Source of the DNA: Pengzhenrongella sicca
GTDB taxonomy: Bacteria; Actinomycetota; Actinomycetes; Actinomycetales; Cellulomonadaceae
DNA length: 64,000 nt
Assembly (NCBI RefSeq): GCF_017569225.1
Contig: NZ_CP071868.1
Location: 868,001 to 932,000 of the forward strand
Direction of reading: 5' to 3'
Part shown: piece after piece, positions 8,564 to 17,302 of the stretch
Position numbering within the stretch: position 1 is the first letter of the stretch
How the letters are laid out: each line of letters begins with the position of its first letter
Made by a program: the position numbers and the translations under genes
Notes under the pieces: model-generated
Seen by the model: only the letters and a program-made list of their open reading frames with translations
Database searches by the model: none
Told to the model about the DNA's origin: nothing

Positions 8564-9934
8564 ATGACCGCCTCTACGCCGCGCACGCCAGACAGCAGCT
8601 CGCCCGGCCCGAGCAAGCCCGGCCCCAACACGCCCGGCCCCAGCACCCCCCGGCTCTTCGGCCGCGGCTCGTGGGGTGAGGCCGGCCGGATCGGCGACAT
8701 CCTGCGCAAGGAGACGATCGGCGGCGCACTGCTGCTGGTCGGGGCCGTCGTCGCGCTCGGGTGGGCGAACTCGCCGTGGTCGGCCGGGTACGACGCGCTG
8801 CGCGCGGTCACGTTCGGCCCGGCGGCGCTCCACCTCGACCTGAGCCTGGCAACGTGGGCGGCCGACGGGCTGCTCGCGATCTTCTTCTTCGTGGCCGGCC
8901 TCGAGCTCAAGCGCGAGTTCGTCGCGGGCGACCTCAGCGACCCGCGGCGCGCGGCCGTGCCGATCGCGGCCGCCGTCGGCGGCGTCGCGGTTCCCGCGCT
9001 GCTCTACACGATCGTCAACCTCACTGCGGGCAGCGGGCAGGTGCGGGGCTGGGCCATCCCGACCGCGACCGACATCGCCTTCGCCCTCGCGGTGCTCGCG
9101 GTGATCGGGCGGCACCTGCCGGCCGCGCTGCGCACGTTCCTGCTCACGCTCGCCGTCGTCGATGACCTGCTCGCGATCGCGATCATCGCGATCTTCTACA
9201 CCGACGACCTGTCCGTCGGCCCGCTCCTGGCGGCGCTGGTGCCGCTCGCGCTCTTCTGGTTCCTGGTGCAGCGCCGGGTCCGCTCGTGGTGGCTGCTGCT
9301 CCCGCTCGCGGCCCTGACCTGGGCGCTCGTGCACGAGTCCGGCGTGCACGCCACCGTCGCCGGCGTGCTGCTCGGCTTCGCGGTCCCGGTGATCCGCAGC
9401 CAGCGGGCGGGCGGACCGGACGCGGGGCCGGGCCTGGCCGAGCACTTCGAGCACCGGTTCCGGCCGATCTCCGCGGGCTTCGCCGTGCCCGTGTTCGCGC
9501 TGATGTCCGCCGGCGTCACGGTCGGGGGGATGAACGGGCTCGTCGTCGCGCTCACCGACCCGATCGCGGTCGGCATCCTCGTCGGCCTCGTCGTCGGCAA
9601 GCCCATCGGGATCCTCGCCGCGACCTGGCTCGTGGCCCGGTTCACGCGCGCCGAGCTGGACGACGGGCTCGCGTGGGTCGACGTCGTCGGCCTCGCGATC
9701 CTCGCCGGGATCGGGTTCACCGTGTCCCTGCTCATCGGCGAGCTGGCGTTCGGGGCGGGCTCGGTGAGCGACGAGCGAGCCAAGATCGCGGTCCTTGCGG
9801 GTTCGCTTGCCGCCGCGCTGCTGGCGACCGTGGTGCTTCGGATCCGCAACCGCGCCTACCGGCGCATCGAGGAGGCGGAGGCCGTCGACGCCGACCGCGA
9901 CGGCACCCCCGACGTCTATCAGCGCGAGATGTGA
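8564..9934 (+). CDS. nhaA: Na+/H+ antiporter NhaA
   Basis: About 456 residues. A Pro/Ser-rich cytoplasmic lead of about 35 residues precedes the conserved [13 protein letters not shown] start of the family, then about eleven membrane helices. The paired Asp of the ion-binding site are at about 200-201 ([18 protein letters not shown]). The [10 protein letters not shown]-like helix ([14 protein letters not shown]) and the FALMSAGV segment are also present. It exchanges Na+ or Li+ for protons at the plasma membrane for pH and salt balance. The upstream frame is open, but GGAG before ATG 8564 fixes the start. Confidence 0.95.
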   Translation: MTASTPRTPDSSSPGPSKPGPNTPGPSTPRLFGRGSWGEAGRIGDILRKETIGGALLLVGAVVALGWANSPWSAGYDALRAVTFGPAALHLDLSLATWAADGLLAIFFFVAGLELKREFVAGDLSDPRRAAVPIAAAVGGVAVPALLYTIVNLTAGSGQVRGWAIPTATDIAFALAVLAVIGRHLPAALRTFLLTLAVVDDLLAIAIIAIFYTDDLSVGPLLAALVPLALFWFLVQRRVRSWWLLLPLAALTWALVHESGVHATVAGVLLGFAVPVIRSQRAGGPDAGPGLAEHFEHRFRPISAGFAVPVFALMSAGVTVGGMNGLVVALTDPIAVGILVGLVVGKPIGILAATWLVARFTRAELDDGLAWVDVVGLAILAGIGFTVSLLIGELAFGAGSVSDERAKIAVLAGSLAAALLATVVLRIRNRAYRRIEEAEAVDADRDGTPDVYQREM

Positions 9935-10053
9935 CGTTGTGCGACCAACCGGGCGAAATCCGGCCATCCGCCCGACGCGCAGGCCTGCCGGGAGTCTCGG
10001 TCTGAGAGACTGAACGACGCCGTGCGCCGGGCGCGGCCCCCTGGGAGGTCCTC

Positions 10054-10827
10054 TTGTCTCACGCACCACGTCTCGTCGCCTTCGACCTGGACGACACCCT
10101 CGCGCCGTCGAAGTCACCGATCGACGCGCGGATGGCGGACCTGCTCGTGCAGCTGCTCGACGTCGTCGAGGTCTGCGTGATCTCGGGCGGCCAGTTCGGC
10201 CAGTTCCAGATGCAGGTCGTGGACAACCTGGGCGCGGCGAACCCCGCCGAGCTCGCGCGGCTGCACCTGATGCCCACGTGCGGCACGCAGTACTTCCGGC
10301 ACGACGGCGCGGGCTGGGACCAGGTCTACGCCCAGAACCTCACCGCCGACGAGAAGGACCGCGCCCTGACGGCGGTGCGCGAGTGCGCGGTCGAGCTCGG
10401 CCTCTGGGAGGCCGAGACCTGGGGCCCGATCCTCGAGGACCGCGGGAGCCAGATCACCTTCTCGGCCCTCGGCCAGGCCGCCCCGGTCGCGGCGAAGGCC
10501 GCGTGGGACCCCACGGGCGCGCGCAAGTCCGCGCTGCGCGAGGCCGTCGCGGCCCGGCTGCCCGATCTCGAGGTCCGCTCGGGCGGCTCGACCTCGGTCG
10601 ACATCACCCGCAAGGGCATCGACAAGGCCTACGGCATGACCCGGCTCGCCGAGCTCACGGGGATCGACCTGCAGTCGATGCTCTTCATCGGCGACCGCCT
10701 CGACGACGACGGCAACGACTACCCCGTGAAGGCGCTCGGGGTGCCGTGCCACGCCGTCACCGGGTGGGAGGACACCGCGGTGTACCTCGAGAAGCTGATC
10801 CCGGAGCTGCGCGCAGCCGTGCAGTAG
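10054..10827 (+). CDS. HAD-IIB hydrolase (sugar phosphatase / phosphomannomutase-like)
   Basis: A 257-residue cytoplasmic HAD hydrolase. The nucleophile motif is FDLDDT (Asp11 nucleophile, Asp13 acid). Motif II is VCVISGG, the C2-type cap lies in the middle, and motif IV is FIGDRLDDDGNDYPV. The closest general resemblance is to Cof-like sugar phosphatases and eukaryotic-type phosphomannomutases. The substrate is unproven. The start is a TTG, supported by a GGGAGG site five bases upstream. It is a single gene facing the sortase gene. Confidence 0.85.
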   Translation: MSHAPRLVAFDLDDTLAPSKSPIDARMADLLVQLLDVVEVCVISGGQFGQFQMQVVDNLGAANPAELARLHLMPTCGTQYFRHDGAGWDQVYAQNLTADEKDRALTAVRECAVELGLWEAETWGPILEDRGSQITFSALGQAAPVAAKAAWDPTGARKSALREAVAARLPDLEVRSGGSTSVDITRKGIDKAYGMTRLAELTGIDLQSMLFIGDRLDDDGNDYPVKALGVPCHAVTGWEDTAVYLEKLIPELRAAVQ

Positions 10828-10836
10828 CGGCGCGCC

Positions 10837-10887
10837 GCGGTCGCTCGCCCCACGCGGTCGCTCGCCCCACGCGGTCGCTCACCCCAC
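10837..10887. repeat. Tandem repeat spanning the sortase stop (3 x 17 bp)
   Basis: The unit GCGGTCGCTCGCCCCAC occurs at 10837-10853, 10854-10870 and, with one change (TCG to TCA), at 10871-10887. The changed copy contains the sortase stop codon (TCA on the plus strand). Confidence 0.85.
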
Positions 10888-11574
10888 GAGGTGGCCGAAC
10901 GCGATGATGTTGTCGACGTAGTGGCCCGTGCTCTCGTCGAACGCGCCGCCGCACGTGATCAGGCGAAGCTCCGCCCGGTTCGTGGTGTTGCCGTAGACGC
11001 GCGACGTCGGGAACTCGGCCTTCGCGTAGCTCTCCACCGAGTCGATCGTAAAGGTCGCGACGCTGCCATCCTGGCGGGTGACCTGGACCTGCGCGCCCGG
11101 TGTGAGCTCGCCGAGCCGGTAGAAGACCGCGGGTCCGCCGGGGCCGTCGACGTGGCCGGCGATCACCGCCGGCCCGAACTGCCCCGGGTTCGGCCCGCCG
11201 GTGTACCAGCCCGGTGTCGCGAAGTCCGTCGGGGCGGGCAGGACGCCGTCGGCGCCGACGCTCAGCGGGACGAGCGTGGTCGAGTGCACACCGATGCTCG
11301 GGATGTCGAGGGCGACCGGGGCCGACGCCGGTAGCACCGGGCCGAGATCGGTGGCGGCCGGCTCGGTCGGCTCGATCGAATCGGCTGGCGCCGCGGGCTC
11401 TGCGTCGGCAGGGTCGGCGGCGGCGGCGGCGGCGCGGTCGACTGTCGCGGGCTGCGGCGGTCCGTCCTGCCCGTGCAGGCCGGCGAGCCCGATGCCGACC
11501 CCCGCCAGGGCGAGCACCCCCGCCGCCGCGGCGAGGACGCCGCGGCGGCGGGGGTGGCTCGAGGTGGTGGACAT
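10879..11574 (-). CDS. Class E/F sortase
   Basis: A 231-residue exported transpeptidase. The N-terminus (RRRGVLAAAAGVLALAGVGIGLAG) is a signal anchor, followed by an Ala/Pro/Glu-rich stalk to about residue 90. The sortase barrel follows with catalytic His in VIAGHVDG and catalytic Cys in RLITCGG. The short form with no C-terminal helix matches the actinobacterial class E/F group. Its ATG overlaps the stop of the CHRD protein gene (ATGA), so the two are one operon and the CHRD protein is the obvious candidate substrate, though it lacks a plain LPXTG. Confidence 0.9.
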   Translation of the reverse strand: MSTTSSHPRRRGVLAAAAGVLALAGVGIGLAGLHGQDGPPQPATVDRAAAAAADPADAEPAAPADSIEPTEPAATDLGPVLPASAPVALDIPSIGVHSTTLVPLSVGADGVLPAPTDFATPGWYTGGPNPGQFGPAVIAGHVDGPGGPAVFYRLGELTPGAQVQVTRQDGSVATFTIDSVESYAKAEFPTSRVYGNTTNRAELRLITCGGAFDESTGHYVDNIIAFGHLVG

Positions 11575-12338
11575 CAGGCCTTGGCGTGGGCGCGGCGCGC
11601 GGCGAACGCGCCCGTGCCGGCCGCGGCGAGGAGCAGACCGCCCGCGGCGTACAGGTACACCGGCGTGCTGTCGGTACCGGCGGCGCCGCCTGCGCCCGTG
11701 GCCATGGAGCCGGCCGGCGCGGCGGTCAGCACGCCGCACAGTGCGGGGTCGGTCGCCTCTGTCGGCAGGGTCGCGTCGAGCTCGGAAATCACGTCACCGT
11801 CGTAGGTGCCGTTGTGGTTGTGGTCGACGCCGTGGATGACGACGGCGGACTTGCCGTCGACGATGGCCTGCGCGACCTCGGGGGAGACCTCGATGCTGCC
11901 GCGCTCGTACGCGATCTTCCCGCCGGGGGCGGTGTCGAAGCGGTCGACGGCGAGGCCGCTCTCGGGGCTCGTGTCGCCGGTCTTCGTGAGCGAGACGACG
12001 ATCGCGCCGTAGGCCGGCCCGCCCTCGGTGGTGTTGAGGGTGCCGTCGCCGCTCGCGTCGTCGGAGGCGGCGGGGCACTCGTTGCGCGCCTCGGCGCCGA
12101 AGTGGATGTGGGCGGCGTGCGGTGAGTCGGCGAGCAGGCCGGTCGCGGCCATCGTGACGGTGATGGTCGTGCCGGTCACCGCGACCATCGCGGTGCCGCT
12201 CGCGTCGACGCCGTTCAGCGCGACCGGGGTCAGGTTCGCGTTGACGTCGCCATCGGCGGCGAAGGCGGCCGACATGCTCAGCGGGAACAAGGCCGCCGCA
12301 CCGAACGCGGCGGTGGCCAGCTTGAAGCTCGGGCGCAT
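11574..12338 (-). CDS. Secreted CHRD-domain protein with C-terminal membrane anchor
   Basis: A 254-residue exported protein. The signal peptide ends near SAAFA-ADGD. A CHRD (chordin-like) beta domain follows, with the HAAHIHFG and VVIHGVDHNHNGTYDG segments. Near the end comes a Gly/Ala/Thr linker, one membrane helix (YLYAAGGLLLAAAGTGAF) and a basic tail (AARRAHAKA). This is the layout of a sortase substrate, yet no LPXTG or LAXTG is visible; SMATG is the nearest string. A GGAG site seven bases upstream supports ATG 12338. It is the first gene of a CHRD-sortase operon. His/Asp-rich loops might bind metal (inference). Confidence 0.85.
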   Translation of the reverse strand: MRPSFKLATAAFGAAALFPLSMSAAFAADGDVNANLTPVALNGVDASGTAMVAVTGTTITVTMAATGLLADSPHAAHIHFGAEARNECPAASDDASGDGTLNTTEGGPAYGAIVVSLTKTGDTSPESGLAVDRFDTAPGGKIAYERGSIEVSPEVAQAIVDGKSAVVIHGVDHNHNGTYDGDVISELDATLPTEATDPALCGVLTAAPAGSMATGAGGAAGTDSTPVYLYAAGGLLLAAAGTGAFAARRAHAKA

Positions 12339-12485
12339 GATGACTCCAGTACCGGGCGGCCCTGGGGCCCGCCCTCGTGTTGGGGTGATGCTGACAGCGA
12401 GGGTTCGGAGCGGCCCGTGCGGCGGATTGGCCCGACCTGCACGAGTTCGCCCCGCGCAGGCTGGCCGACGGCTCGGTTGCTTCCT

Positions 12486-12505
12486 ATACCCCATGGGGGT
12501 ATACG
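12486..12505 (+). promoter_or_regulatory. CsoR operator over -10 box of the copper operon
   Basis: ATACCCC-ATG-GGGGTAT (12486-12502) is a perfect 7-bp inverted repeat, and its right half overlaps TATACG (12500-12505), a possible -10 box. It lies 58 bp before copZ and is the expected target of the CsoR encoded at 15232. Confidence 0.82.
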
Positions 12506-12560
12506 CTTGAAGCGTGTCCCGAACCGGGACGCCGCCGTCCACCACCCGCGGGAGCACGAC

Positions 12561-12794
12561 ATGAGCGCCGAGACCACCACGAACTACACCGTCGCCGGCA
12601 TGACCTGCGGGCACTGCGTCGCCGCCGTGAGCGCCGAGGTCGGCAAGATCGCCGGGGTCCGCAGCGTCGAGATCGACCTCGTCGCGGGCGGGACGTCCGC
12701 GGTGCGGGTCGCGAGCGAGGCCGAGCTGGCCGTCGACGACGTTCGCGCGGCCGTCGACGAGGCCGGCTACGAGCTGACGGGCGTGTCTGCGTGA
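12561..12794 (+). CDS. copZ: Copper chaperone CopZ (HMA domain)
   Basis: A 77-residue single HMA domain with the Cu(I)-binding loop GMTCGHC (Cys16 and Cys19). It should collect cytosolic Cu(I) and pass it to the CopA pump encoded two genes downstream. A GGAG site lies seven bases before the ATG. The stop overlaps the next start as GTGA. Regulation is by the operator at 12486. Confidence 0.93.
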   Translation: MSAETTTNYTVAGMTCGHCVAAVSAEVGKIAGVRSVEIDLVAGGTSAVRVASEAELAVDDVRAAVDEAGYELTGVSA

Positions 12795-12949
12795 GCGCCC
12801 CGGGCCGGCTGCTCGGCTTCGCCCTCGTGCTGGCCGCCGCGCTCGGCGCCGGGTACGGCGTCGGCGCGCTGGTCGGCCCGGTCTCGACCGACGTCGGCGT
12901 CCCGACGGTCGTCGAGACCGCGCCGGCCATGCCGGGGGGTCACTCGTGA
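12791..12949 (+). CDS. Small membrane protein between copZ and copA (52 aa)
   Basis: A 52-residue protein with one N-terminal membrane helix ([23 protein letters not shown]) and a short external tail ending in APAMPGGHS. It overlaps both neighbours by GTGA junctions, so it is certainly translated with them. As I recall, many actinomycetes have a longer gene at this place, with a similar membrane helix followed by an external heavy-metal-binding domain. This version seems to keep only the anchor, so it may be a truncated relict or a minimal form (inference). Confidence 0.75.
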   Translation: MSAPGRLLGFALVLAAALGAGYGVGALVGPVSTDVGVPTVVETAPAMPGGHS

Positions 12950-15201
12950 GCGCCGGCGCCGGTCCCGCCGTCGAGCTCGAGATCGGCGGCATGACCTGCG
13001 CGTCGTGCGCGGCTCGGATCGAGAAGAAGCTCAACCGGATGCCCGGCGTCGAGGCCACCGTCAACTACGCGACCGAGCGCGCGAGCGTCGTGCTGCCCGC
13101 GGGCACCACGGTCGCGGACGCCGTCGCGACCGTCGAGGCGACCGGCTACACCGCGGCGTTGCGCGTGCGGCCCACGCCCAACGCCCCGGCCCCCGCGGGC
13201 GCCGCGCCCATCGACGAGACGGCCGCCCTGCGCGCTCGCCTGCTCTTGTCGGCGGCGCTCGCCGCCCCCGTCGTCGCCCTCGCGATGATCGAGCCCCTGC
13301 AGTTCGACAACTGGCAGTGGCTCTCGCTCACGCTCGCCGCGCCGGTCGTCGCGTGGGGCGCGTGGCCGTTCCACCGCGCGGCGTGGATCAACGCGCGGCA
13401 CGCGGCCGCGACGATGGACACGCTCATCAGCGTCGGGGTGCTGGCCGCGTTTGCCTGGTCCCTGTACGCCCTCTTCGTCGGCGACGCGGGCGCGAACGGG
13501 ATGCGGATGGAGTTCACCCTGATCCCGGACCGCACCGGCGGCTCGCAGGAGATCTACCTCGAGGTCGCCTCCGCCGTCACGGTCTTCATCCTGCTGGGCC
13601 GGTATCTCGAGGCGCGCGCGAAGACGAGCTCGAGCGCCGCGCTGCGCGCGCTGCTCGAGCTGGGCGCCAAGCAGGTCGCCGTGCTGCGCGGCGGCCGCGA
13701 GGTGCAGGTCCCGGTCGAGGAGCTCGCCGTGGGCGACGAGTTCGTGGTGCGGCCCGGCGAGAAGATCGCGACCGACGGGCTGGTGGTCGACGGCGCCTCG
13801 GCCGTGGACGCCTCGCTGTTGACCGGGGAGCCGGTGCCGGTCGAGGTCGGCCCGGGCGACGCCGTCGTCGGCGCGACCGTGAACGCCGGCGGGCGGCTCG
13901 TCGTGCGGGCGACCAAGGTCGGCGCCGACACGCAGCTGGCCCAGATGGCGCGGCTCGTCGAGGAGGCCCAGACGGGCAAGGCGCCGGTCCAGCGGCTCGC
14001 CGACCGGATCTCCGCGGTGTTCGTCCCGATCGTGATCGGGCTCGCGGTCGCGACGCTCGGCTTCTGGCTCGGGGCGGATGCCGGTGCCCAGACGGCGTTC
14101 ACCGCCGCCGTCGCCGTCCTGATCATTGCGTGCCCGTGCGCGCTCGGCCTCGCGACCCCGACGGCGCTCCTGGTGGGTACCGGCCGCGGCGCGCAGCTGG
14201 GCATCCTCATCAAGGGCCCCCAGATCCTCGAGTCGACCCGGCGCGTCGACACGATCGTGCTGGACAAGACCGGCACGGTCACGACCGGCCGGCTGCGCCT
14301 CGTGGCGGTCGTCGCCGGCGCGGGGACCGAGGCGGGCGAGGTGCTGCGCCTGGCCGGGGCGCTCGAGGACGCGTCGGAGCACCCCATCGCGCTCGCGATC
14401 GCCGCGGGGGCCCGCGCGCAGGTCGGGAATCTGCCGGCCGTCGAGTCGTTCGCGAGCAGCCAGGGCCTCGGCGTCGCCGGCGTGGTCGACGGCCACGCCG
14501 TCGCCGCCGGGCGGGTCGCGTGGATGGCCGAGCAGTGGGCGCAGCACCTCGACGCCGCGCTCGCGGCCGCGGTCGACGCCGCCGAGTCGGCCGGGCGCAC
14601 GGCCGTCGCCGTCGGGTGGGACGGCCGGATCCGCGGCGTCGTCGTCGTCGCCGACACGCTCAAGCCGACGTCGGCCCAGGCCGTCGCCGAGCTCCGCGGG
14701 CTCGGGCTGACGCCGGTGCTGCTCACGGGCGACAACGAGCGGGCCGCCCGCGCGATCGCCGCCGAGGTGGGCATCGACGAGGTCATCGCGGGCGTGCTGC
14801 CGGCGGACAAGGTCGCCGTCGTGCGCCGGCTCCAGGCCGCCGGCCGGGTCGTGGCGATGGTCGGCGACGGGGTCAACGACGCCGCCGCGCTCGCGCAGTC
14901 CGACCTCGGCATCGCGATGGGCACCGGCGCCGACGTCGCGATCGAGGCCAGCGACCTCACGCTCGTGCGCGGGGACCTGCGCGCCGCCGTCGACGCCGTG
15001 CGCCTCTCGCGCCGCACGCTCGCGACCATCAAGGGCAACCTGTTCTGGGCGTTCGCGTACAACGTCGCGGCGATCCCGCTCGCGGTGTCGGGGCTGCTCA
15101 ACCCGCTGATCGCCGGGGCGGCGATGGCCTGCTCCTCGGTGTTCGTGGTCACCAACAGCCTGCGGTTGCGCCGGTTCCGGGCCGTGTCGATCGAGGTCTA
15201 G
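12946..15201 (+). CDS. copA: Copper-exporting P1B-type ATPase CopA
   Basis: A 751-residue Cu(I) pump. It has one N-terminal HMA domain with GMTCASC (Cys18 and Cys21), eight predicted membrane helices, the actuator TGEP motif ([11 protein letters not shown]), the CPC metal site (Cys396-Pro-Cys398), phosphorylation motif DKTGT (Asp440), the HP motif of P1B ATPases (SEHPIA) and [12 protein letters not shown]. It moves Cu(I) out of the cell using ATP. The GTG start overlaps the previous stop. The C-terminus ends NSLRLRRFR, as is usual. Confidence 0.96.
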   Translation: MSAGAGPAVELEIGGMTCASCAARIEKKLNRMPGVEATVNYATERASVVLPAGTTVADAVATVEATGYTAALRVRPTPNAPAPAGAAPIDETAALRARLLLSAALAAPVVALAMIEPLQFDNWQWLSLTLAAPVVAWGAWPFHRAAWINARHAAATMDTLISVGVLAAFAWSLYALFVGDAGANGMRMEFTLIPDRTGGSQEIYLEVASAVTVFILLGRYLEARAKTSSSAALRALLELGAKQVAVLRGGREVQVPVEELAVGDEFVVRPGEKIATDGLVVDGASAVDASLLTGEPVPVEVGPGDAVVGATVNAGGRLVVRATKVGADTQLAQMARLVEEAQTGKAPVQRLADRISAVFVPIVIGLAVATLGFWLGADAGAQTAFTAAVAVLIIACPCALGLATPTALLVGTGRGAQLGILIKGPQILESTRRVDTIVLDKTGTVTTGRLRLVAVVAGAGTEAGEVLRLAGALEDASEHPIALAIAAGARAQVGNLPAVESFASSQGLGVAGVVDGHAVAAGRVAWMAEQWAQHLDAALAAAVDAAESAGRTAVAVGWDGRIRGVVVVADTLKPTSAQAVAELRGLGLTPVLLTGDNERAARAIAAEVGIDEVIAGVLPADKVAVVRRLQAAGRVVAMVGDGVNDAAALAQSDLGIAMGTGADVAIEASDLTLVRGDLRAAVDAVRLSRRTLATIKGNLFWAFAYNVAAIPLAVSGLLNPLIAGAAMACSSVFVVTNSLRLRRFRAVSIEV

Positions 15202-15231
15202 CGTCGTTCGCGACGAGGAGAGGTGGGGACG

Positions 15232-15513
15232 ATGGCTGGGTACTCCGGCTCGAAGGACGCGTACCTCGCGCGGCTGCGCCGCGTCGAGGGGCAGGTGCGG
15301 GGCATCGCCAAGATGGTCGACGACGACAAGTACTGCATCGACATCCTGACGCAGGTCGCGGCCGCGAACCGGGCGCTGCAGTCCGTCGCGCTCGCGCTGC
15401 TCGACGACCACCTGGGCCACTGCGTCGTCGAGGCCGCCCGGACCGGCGGCGAGCAGGAGCAGCTCAAGCTCAAGGAGGCGTCCGAGGCGATCGCGCGGCT
15501 CGTGCGCAGCTGA
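15232..15513 (+). CDS. csoR: Copper-sensing repressor CsoR
   Basis: A 93-residue CsoR-family repressor with the full Cu(I) triad at correct spacing: Cys35, His60 and Cys64 (YCID ... DDHLGHC). This separates it from the two-Cys paralogue at 6938. Cu(I) binding should release the operator at 12486 and switch on copZ-copA. The ATG at 15232 is preferred over the GTG nine bases earlier because GAGGAG lies at proper distance only from the ATG. It follows copA by 30 bp and is probably co-transcribed. Confidence 0.93.
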   Translation: MAGYSGSKDAYLARLRRVEGQVRGIAKMVDDDKYCIDILTQVAAANRALQSVALALLDDHLGHCVVEAARTGGEQEQLKLKEASEAIARLVRS

Positions 15514-15539
15514 CGGACCGGGCGGGCGCGCTTGATTGG

Positions 15540-16007
15540 GTGTTCCGACGAACAGCCGGCCCGGCGCTGGCTGCCTGGGGGGTGCGAGTCGTGGCCTTCC
15601 TCATCGATGGGCTCCTCGCCCAAGGTGCATTCGTGGTGGCGACGATCTACGCCGTCACGACCGCGACGCCCTCGGTCGACATGTACGGCAACGCCACGAG
15701 CGACCCGACGGCGCTCGGCGACCTGCTCCTCGCCGCCTCCTGGTTCGCCATGATCGGCATCTGGATCTGGAACCGCAGCGTCCGGCGGGGCCGCACCGGC
15801 CAGTCGGTCGGCAAGAGCGCGATGCGCATCCGGCTGATATCGGCCGCGAGCGGCCAGCCCGTCGGCCTCGGCCTCGCGTTCGGGCGCGACTGCGCCCACG
15901 TGCTCGAGAGCTCGTTCTTCTCGCTGGGCTACCTGTGGCCGCTGTGGGACCCGATGAACCAGACGTTCTCCGACAAGATCTGCAGCACGGTCGTCGTCAC
16001 GGCCTGA
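15540..16007 (+). CDS. RDD-family membrane protein
   Basis: About 155 residues. The family opening [19 protein letters not shown] leads into the first membrane helix. Two to three more helices follow, with [18 protein letters not shown], the conserved cytoplasmic stretch of RDD proteins. The function of the family is unclear; some members act in ion or osmotic balance. Several starts are possible; GTG 15540 places a short charged tail before the conserved region, but its ribosome site is weak. The stop overlaps the convergent purT stop by 11 bp. Confidence 0.8.
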   Translation: MFRRTAGPALAAWGVRVVAFLIDGLLAQGAFVVATIYAVTTATPSVDMYGNATSDPTALGDLLLAASWFAMIGIWIWNRSVRRGRTGQSVGKSAMRIRLISAASGQPVGLGLAFGRDCAHVLESSFFSLGYLWPLWDPMNQTFSDKICSTVVVTA

Positions 16008-17214
16008 GCGCGAGCCTCGGCCGTACCCGCCCGGCCGCTGCGGTCGCCCCCGCGCGGGCGACGGCGAGGTCGTCGTCGGGCACGAGAGCCACGCCCATCC
16101 GCCGGCGGACGTGGCTCTCGCCCTTGCCGAACAGGCGGATCTCGCTGTGCGGCACGCGGAGCGCGTCGTCGACGCCGTCGAACACGATGCCGTGCCCCTC
16201 GACCTGGCCGTAGATCACCGCGCTCGCGCCCGGGCCACGCAGCGCGGTGTCCACCGGCAGCCCCAGGATCGCCCGCGCGTGCAGCTCGAACTCGTTCTGC
16301 GCCTGCGTGACGAGGGTGACCAGGCCCGTGTCGTGCGGGCGCGGGCTGACCTCGTTGAAGAAGACCTCGTCGCCGCGGACGAACAGCTCGACCCCGAAGA
16401 CGCCGACGCCGCCCAGGTCGCCCGTGACCGCGGCCGCGATCTCCTGGGCCCGGCCGCGGGCGGCGGCGGGCATCGGGTGCGGCTGCCAGCTCTCGACGTA
16501 GTCGCCGCCCTCCTGCCGGTGGCCGATCGGCTCGCAGAACTGCGTCGTCACCTCCCCGTCCGCGCCGCGCGCGCGAACCGTCAGCAGGGTGATCTCGTAG
16601 TCGAAGTCGATGAACGCCTCGACGATCACGCGCACGCTCTGCACCCGCCCGCCCGCCATCGCGTGCTCCCACGCCGCGGCGAGGTCGGCGCCGGCCCGGA
16701 CGGCGCTCTGGCCCTTGCCCGAGCTGCTCATGACGGGCTTGATGACGCACGGGTACCCGATGCCGCCGGGCCCCTCGATCGCCTCGCGCAGCTCGGCGAG
16801 CGAGTCGCAGAAGCGGTACGGGCTGGTCGGCAGGCCCAGGTGCTCGGCGGCGAGCCGCCGGATCCCCTCGCGATCCATCGTCAGCCGGGTGGCCCGGGCG
16901 GTCGGGATCACGCGGACGGCGCCCTCGGCCTCGAGCTCGACGAGCGTCGCGGTCGCGATCGCCTCGATCTCGGGCACGACGACGTCGGGCCGCTCGGCGA
17001 GGATGAGCGCGCGCAACGCGGCCGGATCGGTCATGTCGATGGTGCGGGCGTGGTGCGCGACCTGCTGACCGGGCGCCTGCGGGTACCGGTCGACGGCAAT
17101 CGTCTCGACGCCGAGGCGCTGCAGCGCGATCACCACCTCCTTGCCGAGCTCGCCCGAGCCGAGCAGCAGGACGCGGGTCGCGGTGGGGGAGTACGGGGTG
17201 CCGAGCGGCTCCAT
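15997..17214 (-). CDS. purT: Phosphoribosylglycinamide formyltransferase 2 (PurT)
   Basis: A 405-residue ATP-grasp enzyme. The N-terminal pre-ATP domain has [21 protein letters not shown]. The ATP-grasp core contains [16 protein letters not shown], and the metal-binding segment [25 protein letters not shown] is intact. It uses formate and ATP to formylate GAR in purine synthesis, bypassing the folate-dependent PurN route. ATG 17214 opens directly before the Rossmann-like motif. It is an isolated gene. Confidence 0.95.
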   Translation of the reverse strand: MEPLGTPYSPTATRVLLLGSGELGKEVVIALQRLGVETIAVDRYPQAPGQQVAHHARTIDMTDPAALRALILAERPDVVVPEIEAIATATLVELEAEGAVRVIPTARATRLTMDREGIRRLAAEHLGLPTSPYRFCDSLAELREAIEGPGGIGYPCVIKPVMSSSGKGQSAVRAGADLAAAWEHAMAGGRVQSVRVIVEAFIDFDYEITLLTVRARGADGEVTTQFCEPIGHRQEGGDYVESWQPHPMPAAARGRAQEIAAAVTGDLGGVGVFGVELFVRGDEVFFNEVSPRPHDTGLVTLVTQAQNEFELHARAILGLPVDTALRGPGASAVIYGQVEGHGIVFDGVDDALRVPHSEIRLFGKGESHVRRRMGVALVPDDDLAVARAGATAAAGRVRPRLALRP

Positions 17215-17302
17215 CGTGGTCAGTTCCTCTCGTTGGTGTGACCATCGTGCGGTGTGCGGGGGAAAGCCCTCAACTGGCTGAACGGTCGCCCGATAAGTAA
17301 CT

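Noticed and set aside
8216-10117. Long minus-strand open frame opposite nhaA (over 600 codons)
   Set aside because: It is rich in Arg, Glu, Asp and His with no domain, the typical mirror frame of a GC-rich gene. NhaA on the plus strand is unmistakable.
12066-12110. LPXTG sorting signal in the CHRD protein
   Set aside because: I read the whole C-terminal region and found no LPXTG or LAXTG, only SMATG.
12940-15420. 826-codon minus-strand frame opposite copA
   Set aside because: Charged low-complexity translation, and the plus strand carries all P-type ATPase motifs.
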